Counted from the stretch's first letter, positions 1-8,806 are shown. The stretch: DNA of 12,797 nt from Lojkania enalia (GCA_010094045.1 ML986861.1:32490-45286); one strand, 5' to 3'. The notes: a model not told the origin generated them from the letters alone. Numbers and translations: made by a program.

Positions 1-720
1 TATTAGATCCTATACAGATCCGAGCCCTGTTAGAGTTGGGATTGAAAATATTCTGTTGATCCTATTACCGTAACAGATAAATTGAATTGTAAGAATACCT
101 TAGCTCTAGTAACTCGCATATATGCAGCCTAGGAAACCGTAAAGGCTAATATTAAGAAGGTTTAGGATCGTATATAATCTATTATTAACTATTACTAGCA
201 ACTGATTAATTGGTAGATTAGTAATATAGTCTACCTAAATACTAAGAACCTTACGGTCTAGAGACCGAGCCGAAAGCTATCCGATTAATAGGAGGGCCCT
301 TTTAAAGTACTAGAATAGGTTGGAAACTTATACTATCTACAGCTACCCCTAGAGTCGAGAATATATAATGTCTTCGCACTAAACCTGCTGTATAAGAACC
401 CTTAGGACCTTCTACTAGGGTAAGAAGCTCCGAAACCACCCGCTATCGCTATTAAGGGGGTAGAAGAGTAGGAGGTTGAGGAAATACTAGCCAGTAAGCT
501 GTATTGTAAGACCCTCAAATACCGTATAAAATAGGTAGGACACGATTCCGACCCGGTCTAGTATAAAGCCTCAAATTTTATAGGTTCGCCTCACAAGTTG
601 AGAGCTTTTTATAATAAGTATCCGAATTAGCTAGGACCTCTAAGAGCCCTGACTAAATAGATTAAGGTATATAAGGATGGTATAGAGAATATAGATTACC
701 TGGTAGACGATAATATATAA
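1..720 (+). pseudogene. Ty3/gypsy chromovirus pol, 3' end (integrase C-terminus and chromodomain)
   Basis: This is the 3' end of a retrotransposon polyprotein. The integrase C-terminal domain and chromodomain would join element cDNA to chromatin. One frame (codons starting at 229, 466 and 481) can be followed to a TAA at 718-720. At 229-372 it reads like the conserved block after the integrase core, with VYLNTKNL, RPSRKLSD, EGPFKVLE, VGN-Y-LQLP and NVFALNLL. From about 466 it is a chromodomain: E-stop-EVEEILASKL, LKYRIK-stop-VGHD and ASNFIGSPHKL, where the stops stand at expected Trp positions (TGG to TAG). A basic tail follows. About ten in-frame TAG/TAA codons replace Trp or Gln, and there is no frameshift. 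Decay is milder than after 2104. The chromodomain differs clearly from that of element A, so this is another family. The 5' part lies outside the window. Confidence 0.85.
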
Positions 721-849
721 GAGTTGAGTAGTGGATTTAAAAACTAAAGTATAGGCCCGAAATTACTCCTCTATAAAATCTGGAGGGTCTGATAGCAGGC
801 TGTCAGATACCTCCCCAGTCCTCTTCTCCTCTACCTTCCTTCCTCTTCT

Positions 850-1290
850 TTCCCTCCGGACTCCCCCTAAACCTCCTCTACCTTATCCTTAGCCGCCTAA
901 GAGCGCTATAATATTAGCCCAAAGGCTAGATACTAGAGCCTTTAAGGCTGAAACCCGATAGAGCAACTTAGTACCCTAGTAGAATAAAGCCACCTAGATA
1001 CTAGCCGTAGGAAGGCTATCTTCCTAACTCTTTACAACCTAGGCTATAAGCGCTAGGCTGTAAGCGGACTCTGAAACAGCCTTAAAGGCCACCTTTTTAT
1101 CCTCCTTATCCCCTGCGTATCGGACTATTACCTATAGTTCGAGATGGCCCCGGAGGACTAGAAACTCCTCCTTACAGTAGGAGGGGATCTATAAGTACGT
1201 TAGTAGCAAGTACCCTACTAGTATTAGATGCGATTCGTACGGGGTTATACTTTTTATTTTACGAGGTGCAATACTCGCATTTTTTTAATC
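850..1290 (-). pseudogene. Possible antisense ORF remnant downstream of the first pol
   Basis: Read leftward, 1279-1247 gives a Cys-rich start (KKCEYC, then N-K-K-Y-N-P-V, with Tyr where a third Cys could have been). In another frame, 1200-900 stays open over long stretches (EEFLVLRGHLEL, DKEDKKVAFKAVSESAYSLAL, VSALKALVSSLWANIIALL), broken only by TAG/TAA of the RIP type. The left end is pyrimidine-rich on the plus strand and would give a Gly/Arg/Glu-rich tail. I recall that some fungal chromoviruses carry an extra antisense ORF between pol and the 3' LTR, beginning with a CxxC...C motif and continuing as helix-rich sequence. That resemblance is from memory and weak. The plus-strand frame is also fairly open (Pro/Ser-rich), so the coding strand is not settled, and a frame change near 1245 is needed. 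No function is assigned. Confidence 0.3.
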
Positions 1291-1805
1291 TTAGAGACCG
1301 AAAGGAAAATATTATATACCGCCCGCGGGCGAGCGCGCGCGTAACCTAAAGGTAGATAACCTAGAAGGCTTCTAAAGAGACTCTAGGAGGCGGGCGGAGT
1401 AGCATATTAATTAATTTTTCTACGAGGCGTTAGTAATACTTTAATAATTAACGGTTCTGGGGACGCGTAACGATATATACGGAGTAGAAGTTATTGTTTA
1501 GTTAAGGAAGCTTAGTTGACAGCAACCTGGTAATATACTAAGGCTGGTAAACGCTTGTTGCTATACGCGACGAAATTACAATATTAATAAACCGTTATAA
1601 TAGTAGTTACCAGCTAATATATAGGTTAATTATACTCACCGTGAAAACCTTACTTAATATTACATTAATAAACGCATCTCTATAGGCAACCACGCGTATT
1701 AGCTCTTATCGGTAAACACCTCCTCAAAGAAATTTCTTTATACTGGAACCCATCCGTAATAGCCCCGATTCCCTCCCGAACCAGTGCAGATAGGGACTAT
1801 CAGCC
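1291..1805. other. Gene-free stretch after the first element
   Basis: No gene is recognised on either strand. The stretch holds a GC-rich palindromic run at about 1321-1341 (gcccgcgggc followed by gagcgcgcgcg) and an inverted pair agcaac (about 1521) / gttgct (about 1557). CpG and some CpA/TpG remain, so it is less decayed than the sequence after 2104. It probably is the 3' untranslated part of the first element, because it runs into a polypurine tract, but no terminal repeat could be delimited here. Confidence 0.4.
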
Positions 1806-1819
1806 TATAAGGAGGGGGG
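1806..1819 (+). promoter_or_regulatory. Polypurine-tract-like run
   Basis: The run ataaggagggggg precedes tagtataataatg. LTR retrotransposons use such a purine run just upstream of the 3' LTR to prime plus-strand DNA synthesis. Its position right before the 112-bp repeat suggests that the repeat starts, or lies very near the start of, an LTR belonging to the element on the left. This is inference from position and composition; the canonical TG start of an LTR is not visible. Confidence 0.4.
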
Positions 1820-1822
1820 TAG

Positions 1823-1934
1823 TATAATAATGCAAAGAAATCGTTCCACGAAAAGCTTTATATACAACCTTATCCTAAAGCTTTTCGCTTATCTTATCCT
1901 ACCCCCGGTTCTACCCCTTTTCCCTTCCGTATAT
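1823..1934 (+). repeat. 112-bp direct repeat, copy 1 (possible LTR part)
   Basis: This aligns without gaps to 12686-12797, with 11 differences by eye. All are transitions, and in 10 of them this copy has C or G where the other has T or A, so this is the better preserved copy. The true repeat may extend further right, because the second copy is cut by the window end. To the left the match stops at about 1822. Either it is the 3' LTR of the element ending before it (a polypurine run sits at 1806-1819) or the 5' LTR of element A, whose gag starts downstream. Confidence 0.7.
1849..1887. repeat. Perfect 12-bp inverted repeat (hairpin) inside the direct repeat
   Basis: Arms 1849-1860 (cgaaaagcttta) and 1876-1887 (taaagcttttcg) are perfect reverse complements around a 15-base loop. 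In the second copy the outer C and G of the arms are changed by C-to-T/G-to-A. It could be an RNA hairpin in an LTR leader or a palindromic protein site; the sequence does not decide. Confidence 0.6.
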
Positions 1935-2043
1935 AGTTGTACACTCCCTCATAAGTAGCTTGGTAGTTCTTCTATATCCTTTCGTACAAGGCCTATAGGT
2001 GTTAATAGAATTCCTAGGTCCCTGAACCCCCACGCACTCCTAT

Positions 2044-2700
2044 ATGCCTCTGAGTGGATTCGTGCCGTATTTGGACCCATTATCTTGCCTGCGCCGTTAT
2101 AAGAATAGACTAGAATAAGATATTATTAACGTTTATAAAGAATAGTAAAACAACTATCCTAAAGAAATCTACTTCTTATACTTCTAAAAATAGATAGAAA
2201 TAATAAAAGTAGTAGAAGAATATTTTAATATAATAGATTAGAATAAGACTGTATATATAGTATAAAAAGTAGTAGCCTTCTTATAAAATAAAGTACTAAT
2301 AAAGTATTAGGTACTAAAGGTATTATAATATAAATAGAAATAGAACTACTAGGTTAGAAAAGATAATAACCCCTATATAAATTAATACTATCTAGTATAC
2401 TTTAAGATAGTATAGATATTATGTATTAAACGATAATATAGGGCCTACTAAAGAAGAAAAGAAGATATAAGTATATAGCTAAAACGACTAAATAAAGATA
2501 AGGTACTAGAAAATCTTATAAAGTAAGAAGCTATAATAGAATAGGAAGTTATTAAATAAACCTAAAATTATATAATACTCGAACCTAGACCTCTACTATC
2601 TAGGGCGTATATTAGAGGAAGACTATAGTATAAATGTTTAGAACGGAAATACCTAAAATATATATTTATAAAAGAAGTAATAGCCTATTAGCCTAAAATA
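2044..2700 (+). pseudogene. Element A gag remnant
   Basis: The retrotransposon capsid/nucleocapsid protein would package element RNA into particles. A frame from ATG 2044-2046 continues in the same phase as the downstream protease and RT (codon starts at 2101, 2635 and 2767 are all in phase). The N-terminal part reads MPLSGFVPYLDPLS; later pieces such as YPKEIYFLYF, KVVEEYFNI and LKRLNKDKVLENLI are rich in Lys, Glu and Tyr, with TAA/TAG at probable Gln/Trp positions. At about 2629-2652 YKCLERKYLKY resembles a decayed CCHC zinc knuckle (Gly to Lys, His to Tyr), but not all ligands can be placed. A TGA at 2023-2025 bounds the frame upstream. The gag call rests on position and the knuckle-like motif; capsid homology cannot be shown by eye. 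Confidence 0.55.
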
Positions 2701-3572
2701 ATTTAACTATATAGGAATATAGGAGAATACTACCTTATAATACCCGGACGATACTACGGCTATAAAGTATATATACTTATTAATAGTAGAGTAATAAAGA
2801 ATTTTATAGCTAGCAATTATATTGCTAGAAAAGAAATACTTATAGTATAATTAGAACAACCCTATATAATTTAAACTATAGAAGGGAAAGACTTCTAGAA
2901 GAAAATTTTATATACTATAGAACTAGGAGATTTTAAAATCCTAAAAATAACCTAATAAGAATAAATCTTCTAAATTGTAGAAATTACCAACTATAATATT
3001 ATCCTAGAGATTCTATAGTTAAGAAAGGAAAATTCTTAGATAAACTAGTAAACGGGACGAATTATTCTTAAAAACTCTAGCTAACTAGTTAAAAAATAAC
3101 TTACTATAATAGTAAAAGAAGTAGTAAAAGAATTATTCCTAACAGGAAATATATTATATAGTATATCTAAAGAATACTAATACTTAATAAAATAACTTTA
3201 AGAATTACTATAATACTTACCTAAGTATAGAGAATATAATTATAAAATTAAACTATAACTAGAAAAAGAACTTAGATATAGACTAATATATAGCTTAATA
3301 CTAAGAGAAGTAGAGGCTCTAGAATAATATATAGACGAGTATCTGAAGAAAGGAATAATCCGAGAATTAAGTTTACTAGTAGTATACCCTATACTTTTTA
3401 TAAATAAGAAAGGAATAATAGACCTATAAATATATATTAATTATCGTATTCTTAATAATATTATAATTAAGAATTAATACCCTTTACTACTCATCCGTAA
3501 CTTAAGAGACTAACTAAGAGAAGCTACTATTTTTATAAAATTAGACATCTAAAATATATACTACTAGATCTA
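2701..3572 (+). pseudogene. Element A pol, part 1: protease and N-terminal reverse transcriptase
   Basis: The aspartic protease remnant is at about 2767-2960: VYILINSRVIKNFIAS fits the active-site block LIDSGA-x-x-NFI, with the catalytic Asp turned into Asn (AAT at 2782-2784). After a linker, the RT fingers begin at about 3290 with LREVEALE-stop-YIDEYLKKGIIRE, then YPILFINKKG, INYRILNN, YPLLLIRNLRD and FIKLDI-stop-NIYY-stop-I. The last is RT motif A, and its Asp is kept (GAC 3544-3546). The coding frame stays in one phase throughout with many RIP stops. The domain is broken at TA 3571-3572 by element C and continues at 5426. Confidence 0.85.
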
Positions 3573-3627
3573 ACGTATTTATAAACGAGCGGCTACTATA
3601 AGTAAGCAGTTACCCCTACTAACTTTT
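3573..3627 (+). repeat. Left terminal inverted repeat of element C
   Basis: Its 55 bp match the reverse complement of 5369-5423 with about eight transitions; where they differ, the left arm mostly has A or T, so it is the more decayed arm. It holds two tandem 17-bp units, 3580-3596 (tataaacgagcggctac) and 3597-3613, the second changed by C-to-T/G-to-A. The units may be transposase-binding sites. Confidence 0.9.
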
Positions 3628-3693
3628 TACACCTTTACAGCGATCTATTTTAATAACGTAATAAGATAATTATAATATTTAAGCTTTACTAGA

Positions 3694-5343
3694 TTAAGGA
3701 GTATTTATAGTATCTTTCTTACAGGTTCTTAAGTTATAGCTAGTTTCTCTATAGCAGTTATAGCGTGCTAAAGTCTACTAACTTATATCTAATCGCGCTT
3801 TACCTTAATATATTTCCCCCTTTAACTACTACTTAACATCTTTTTAAGTAATAATATCCTCTGCCTCTACCTTTATTAAGGTACCTTTCTACTAGATCCT
3901 CTTCTTTTTACGCTTTCTACGCGTTATAGTAGCTTTATTTACTTTCTTAAGCCTTGCGATCTAATTATATATAAGCGTACTTTCGTATACTATTACTTTA
4001 GCACCTTTTTTAAGCTGGTTAAGTACTATAATAATAGAAGCAGGTAATAAGCTTTTATACCTCTAAATTCTATTATAAATTAATATTAATTAAGCGTTTA
4101 GCTCGCGCGCGTTACTTAGTATTTTAGCTTTTTAGAAGGTAACCTCTAGCGTAGGCAGCGTTAATATATAAAGCTTAATATTAAGCTTCGATATTACTAC
4201 TTCTAAATCGTATAGAACTAGACTAGTACCTTAAAAGCTTGTGTAGATATTCTCTTTTATAATTAACTACTTATAAGCTGTATAGAAGGTAGGTAAGAAC
4301 TCTAGCTTTATAATATAGTTGATGTAGTCGTATATTAAGCTCTTAATCTAGCGCCCGTACGCGCGCTTTAATAGTAAAAAGTAGCTAATATTAAGCGGCT
4401 GTAGAAGGTATAATAAATATAGCGGTATATAGAGAGTATAGATATTATTCTTCTTGTAAAGCTGTTAGAATTCAAGCGAGTTATAGCTCTTATAGCTATT
4501 AAGAATAAGCAGCTAGCGCGCGCCTACCCTATACTCTACTATATACTTAATAAAGTGCTTTAACTACTCTACTCTAAGCTTATTAGTAGTCTAGCTATTA
4601 TTACTAACCGCGAAAGCCTAGTCGTATAGTATATTATCCTCCTTATACTATATAGAGAGGTGGTACTAGCTAGTAAAGATGATAAAGGGTAGAATTATCT
4701 ACCTAGTAGCGTTAACTATATAGATTATAGTAACCTACTTATAATTGTCTGGCTGAATAGCCTTTAGTCTACCTTATCTCTTTAAGCTAGTAACAACTAG
4801 CTAAGCTAATATCTTACCTATTATAAAGCCTATCTTATTAAAGTTGAAGGTATTCTTATTATAGATATTATAGGTAGCCTTTATATACGCTATAAGGTTA
4901 AACTAAGCTCTAATAGTCTCTAGATCCTTATATAGAGCTTTCTATTAATTATACAGCCGATTAAAATATATAATAAGACTGTCTATTTACTTAATAAAGT
5001 TGTGCAGCTATAGCTTACTAATCTAGCTAGTACTGTACTTAATGAGTAGCTTATTTACTATATCTTATACAGCATCTAGTATAGGCGGAAATCCTCGCGA
5101 ATCTAGGTTAAGTATATACCTAGTTATTACCTCCTCTTCTAGCTAAGTAAGCTTCTTTAAGTTAGACTAGTAATTATATCGCATAATAATTTCAGTATAT
5201 TATTATTGTAGAGTCGTTTAGGGGTAGATATAGATTAAAGCAGCGCGTTTTACGCTACTTATTTAGTATTAATTTATAGCTAAGATAGTAAGGGAGATAT
5301 CTACTTTATTATAGGGCAATTAAGAAGTAGTTGGTTGAGCTAT
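3694..5343 (-). pseudogene. Element C transposase (CENP-B-type HTH, DDE_1 core), inactive
   Basis: The transposase would bind the terminal repeats and cut and join the element. The frame runs 550 codons with no net indel, from ATA at 5343-5341 (an ATG lost by G-to-A, then Ala-Gln) to TAA at 3696-3694. An N-terminal helix-turn-helix region spans residues about 15-60 (KRAAL at 33-37), followed by LDSRGFPP near 80-87. In the catalytic core, NFNKIGF stands for NFDETGF (Asn169), LILNSYKSY for LILDGHESH (Asn282), and QPLN for QPLD (Asn318). The spacing is DD35D, as expected for Fot1-like enzymes. All three catalytic Asp codons (GAY) are now AAY. The C-terminus has a decayed CCHC knuckle (residues 528-541; two Cys and the His are Tyr). 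Several in-frame TAG/TAA codons occur. It is certainly non-functional. Confidence 0.92.
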
Positions 5344-5368
5344 TATAGTTAGAAGGTAACGCGTCGCG

Positions 5369-5423
5369 AAAAGTTGGTAGAGGTAGCCGCTCGCTTATAG
5401 TAGCCGCTCGCTTATAAACACGT
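5369..5423 (-). repeat. Right terminal inverted repeat of element C
   Basis: This is the better preserved arm. It contains two perfect tandem 17-bp units, 5383-5399 and 5400-5416 (gtagccgctcgcttata twice), then aacacgt and the TA target duplication at 5424-5425. The CpG sites in these units are intact. Confidence 0.92.
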
Positions 5424-5425
5424 TA

Positions 5426-7002
5426 TATTAATGAAGAAGATAAATAGAAAATAGTATTTAAAATAAAAAGGGACTTTTTAAATACCTAGTTATACTATTT
5501 AAACTTACTAATATACTAGCTACTTTTTAAAAACAAATTAATAAGGTACTAAGACTTTACTTTAGACAATTCTATATAGTATATTTAAACAACGTTCTTA
5601 TATATTTAAAAATAAAGTAAGAATATAAGGAATATATTAAATAAGTACTATATATACTATAAGTAGTAAAATTATACTTTAAAGTAAGAAAATGCGAATT
5701 CTATATTATACGAATATACTATTTAGGATTTATTATTAAACTAGAACAACTATAAATAGACCTAAATAAATTAGTAGTAATTAGAGACTAGCTAACCCTA
5801 AAATTAGTTAAAAACGTCTAATTCTTTATAGAATTTTATAACTTCTATCGAACCTTTATAGATAATTAGAGCAATATAACTATACCTTTAACACAACTAT
5901 TAAGGAAAGATATTACTTTTATATAGAGAAGCGAATAAAAAAAGCTTTCTAAGAAGTTAAGAAATAATTCTAATAAGAACTAGTACTAAAACTCTACGAC
6001 CTAGAAAAGAAAGCTTTTATAGAAACTAATATATTAGGGATAAGAATAGTTAGAATCCCTATACAAATTTATAATAGAAAATAATATCTAGTAGTATATT
6101 ATTAACGAAAACTTATACTAGTAGAAATAAATTATAATATATATAACTAAGAACTCCTAGCTATTATAGTATACTTTAAAGAATAGTATATATACCTATA
6201 AAGAGTAAAATAGTAAACTAAAGTTTATTATAACTATAAGAATTTTACCACCTTTTTTACTATTAAAATTCTTACCCCTAGATAGGTTAGATAGTTATAA
6301 GAACTAGCTATATTCGACTTTAAGATTATCTATATTAGTAGAAAATAAAACTAAAGAGTAAATATATTAAGTAGATTATTAGAATATAAATAAGAGAAAG
6401 AAACTATAACTATACTACTAAGAAAATAATAAGATAGAAATATAGTATATAATTACCTAAGACTTGTAGTAATAACTATTATTAAAGAAGTAAGCTAGAT
6501 AACTCTAATTAGATTAGTAATAAATAGAATACTTAAGAAACTCTAAGAATAAGAACTAGAATAGATAGATAGATTACTATATATCTACAACCGGATCTAT
6601 ATATTAGTTAAGATTAGAAAAGAATTTATTAGGCAATTTTATAAAGCTCCTACCTATAGATATTAAGGAATAGAAAAAACGTTAGAACGAATCCTTAAAG
6701 GATTCTACTTTTGTAAAATAAGGGAATAGGTAAAGAATATATTATAAGAATACGTAGACTACTCTAAGAGGGAAATATATAACTCTATTATAATAATTAT
6801 AGATAGACTTATAAAATATACCTACTTTATCCCCTATAATAAAATATTATTAGTAGAATAAGTTGCGAACATCTTTCTAAAATAGATTATAATATAATAT
6901 AGAGTATTATAAAAGATAATTATAGACTAAGATACTAAGTTTATTTTAAAATTTTAGTAAATAGTTATAAACTTATTAGAAATTAAATATAAAATATCTA
7001 TA
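5426..7002 (+). pseudogene. Element A pol, part 2: C-terminal RT, RNase H, integrase N-terminus and core start
   Basis: RT resumes with INEEDK-stop-KIVFKIK, then LFKYLVILFKLTNILATF (the FEYLVMPFGLTNAPATF block). The catalytic motif reads VYLNNVLIY (5579-5605), with both Asp of YLDD turned into Asn. LYFKVRKCEF and YYLGFII close the RT. RNase H follows from about 5985, with FIETN at 6016-6030 (the first catalytic Asp is Asn), VVYYQRKL-like and ELLAIIVYF. Integrase begins at about 6580; IEKTLERILKGFYFCKI is the zinc-finger region. The core jumps from EYVDY straight to SKREIYNSI, then IIDRLIKYTYFIPYNK; its second Asp is kept (GAC 6925-6927). One-base frameshifts occur in A-runs near 5465-5474 and 5937-5943. 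The domain is cut at TA 7001-7002 by element D. Confidence 0.87.
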
Positions 7003-7052
7003 ATATACCTTATAAGCGAGTAGCTTATATAAGCGAGTAGTCTACCCTATTA
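7003..7052 (+). repeat. Left terminal inverted repeat of element D
   Basis: It matches the reverse complement of 8807-8856 over 50 bp; the differences are transitions with this arm carrying T/A (for example gagcgg to gagtag, twice). It contains the motif tataagcgagtag at 7011-7023 and again at 7028-7040, a 17-bp period as in element C. Confidence 0.88.
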
Positions 7053-7122
7053 ACTTTTTTAACCTTTATATACGTATAACTCAACAACTAAGTAATATAA
7101 TAGTAATTTATAACTTACGCGA

Positions 7123-8751
7123 TTATTCTATAAAAACCTCTATATCCTTCTAGTATATATAAGAATTATATCTAGTCTTACCGTAGTAGCTATAGTATAT
7201 TTTATACTATCCGCTCGTATCTAATCGCACCCTAAATTAACGTATTATAGCCCGAGTTTCCTCCTTATTATCCTTTTTAATAATAATTATCTCTTCTTAT
7301 ACTTTTATTAGGGTCCCTTATACTTAAATCTGCCTTTTTTTCTACTATTTCTATTTTGTTGCTGTTTTATTCGCTTCTTAAAAGCTGACGATTTTATTAT
7401 ATATTAACCCGATCTGATATATTACTTTTATAGAGCCTTTCTTAAGCTGATTTAGCTTTTTAATAATAGAAACTAGTAAAGAACTTATATCCCTTTAAAT
7501 CCGATTATAAATTAATATTAATTAAGCTTCTAGCTCGCGCGCGTTACTTAGTATTTTTACTTTTTATAGGGTATTATCTTATACTAGCAGTATTAACGTA
7601 CAAAGCTTTATATTAAGCTTTAAAAGTACTACTTCTAGATTAAATAGGACTAGACTAGCTCCTTAAAAGCTTATATAGATATTATCCTTTATAATTAATA
7701 TATTAAAAGCAACTTTAAAGGTTAGAAAGAACTTAAGTTTTATAATATAGTTAATATAATTACGTGCTAAGACTAAGATCTAATTTCTATATATACGCTT
7801 TAATAATAAGAAACAACTTATATCTAGTAGCTATAATAGGTATAATAAATAAGCTGGTATATATAATAGAATAATACTCTATTCCTTATAGAGTTTCTAG
7901 AAATTAAATAAGTTATAACTATTATAGCTATTAAAGATTAGTAGTTAACACGCGTCTACTATATAATCTCTTATATACCTATAAAAGTACTTTAAATACT
8001 TAATACTGAGTTTATTTATTATTCAGCCGTTTTTACTAACTGTAATAACCTAGTTCTTAGGTATATTATTATCTTCGTACTAGATAGAGAGATAGTAGTA
8101 GCTAGTAATAATAATAAAGAGTAGAAGCGCTTAGCTAGTAGTATTAATCCTCTAAATTACTAAAATCTATTTATAATTACCTAATTAAATTACCTTTAGT
8201 TAATTATATCTCTCTATACCTATAATAACTAGTTATAATAAGATAACGCCTATTTAAAAGCTAGATTTATTAAAGTTATATATATTCTCGTCTATAATAT
8301 TATACTTCTTTTTAGTATGCTATATAAGCTTAAACTAGCCTTTAATTACCTTAGAATTTTTGTATAGAGCTCTCTAGTAATTATAAGACTAATTTAGGCG
8401 TATTTTAAGCTTAAGAGTACGTCTAATAAAATTCCTAGGCTAATATATACTAATCTAGCTTATACCGCGTTTAGTAAGTAAGCTATTAACTATATCTTAT
8501 ATAGCAGCTAAAGTAAGTATAAATCCTCGCGAATCTAGGTTAAGTATATATTAAATAATAACCTCCTCTTTAAGTTTTATTAGTCTCTTTAAGTTAAGCT
8601 TATAATCGTATTATAAGTAGATTCTAATATATTATTAGTATACGGTTATTTAAATTATATTAAATATTAAAGCAGCGCGTCTTTCGCTATTTATTTAACC
8701 TCTTTTAGTAGTTAAAAGGGCTAAGTTTACTTAATTCTCGTTTTAAGCTAT
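7123..8751 (-). pseudogene. Element D transposase (HTH plus DDE_1 core), inactive
   Basis: This has the same role and family as the element C transposase: a leftward frame of 543 codons with no net indel. The likely start was ATG, now ATA at 8751-8749 followed by Ala and a stop in place of Gln, matching the Met-Ala-Gln start deduced for element C. TAA at 7125-7123 closes it, though this could itself be a mutated Gln codon. The HTH region includes ERRAALIFN; then KEEVII-stop-YILNLDSRGF. In the core, YNFNKSSF has the first catalytic Asp as Asn (8271-8269), LIFNSYNSY the second as Asn (7932-7930), and LLDISCF keeps the third (GAT 7824-7822). Residue spacing is identical to element C. All four ligands of the C-terminal CCHC knuckle (7197-7153) now read Tyr. 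Many RIP stops are present. Confidence 0.9.
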
Positions 8752-8806
8752 ATTCTTATTATTTTGTTATTATATTATTATTAAAAGCTTAGGTGTCGTA
8801 TTTTAG

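Larger units (their letters stand above)
3573..5423 (-). mobile_element. Element C: pogo/Fot1-like DNA transposon (Tc1/mariner superfamily)
   Basis: This cut-and-paste transposon of 1851 bp is close in size to Fot1 (about 1.9 kb). It begins and ends with acgt plus about 55-bp terminal inverted repeats and is flanked by TA on both sides (3571-3572 and 5424-5425), the target duplication typical of this superfamily. It encodes a single leftward transposase without introns. It sits inside the RT domain of element A; taking it out with one TA gives codons ATC TAT ATT AAT GAA that continue the RT. It keeps more CpG and TpG than the host element, so it probably arrived later or was mutated in fewer cycles. 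Confidence 0.93.

Noticed and set aside
1321..1341. GC-rich palindrome (gcccgcgggc...gcgcgcgcg) considered as a terminator or origin
   Set aside because: There is no adjacent gene end or origin feature, and alternating CG runs form palindromes easily.
1830..2102. A 91-codon frame from ATG 1830 to TAA 2100-2102, with a hydrophobic stretch and one internal TAG (1956-1958)
   Set aside because: Part of it lies in the 112-bp repeat, whose two copies differ by many amino-acid-changing transitions and show no sign of coding constraint. No family is recognised, so chance openness is more likely.
3580..3613. Short tandem repeats at element ends considered as part of a CRISPR-like array
   Set aside because: Only two adjacent units without spacers, mirrored at the other end of the element, so they are terminal repeat motifs.
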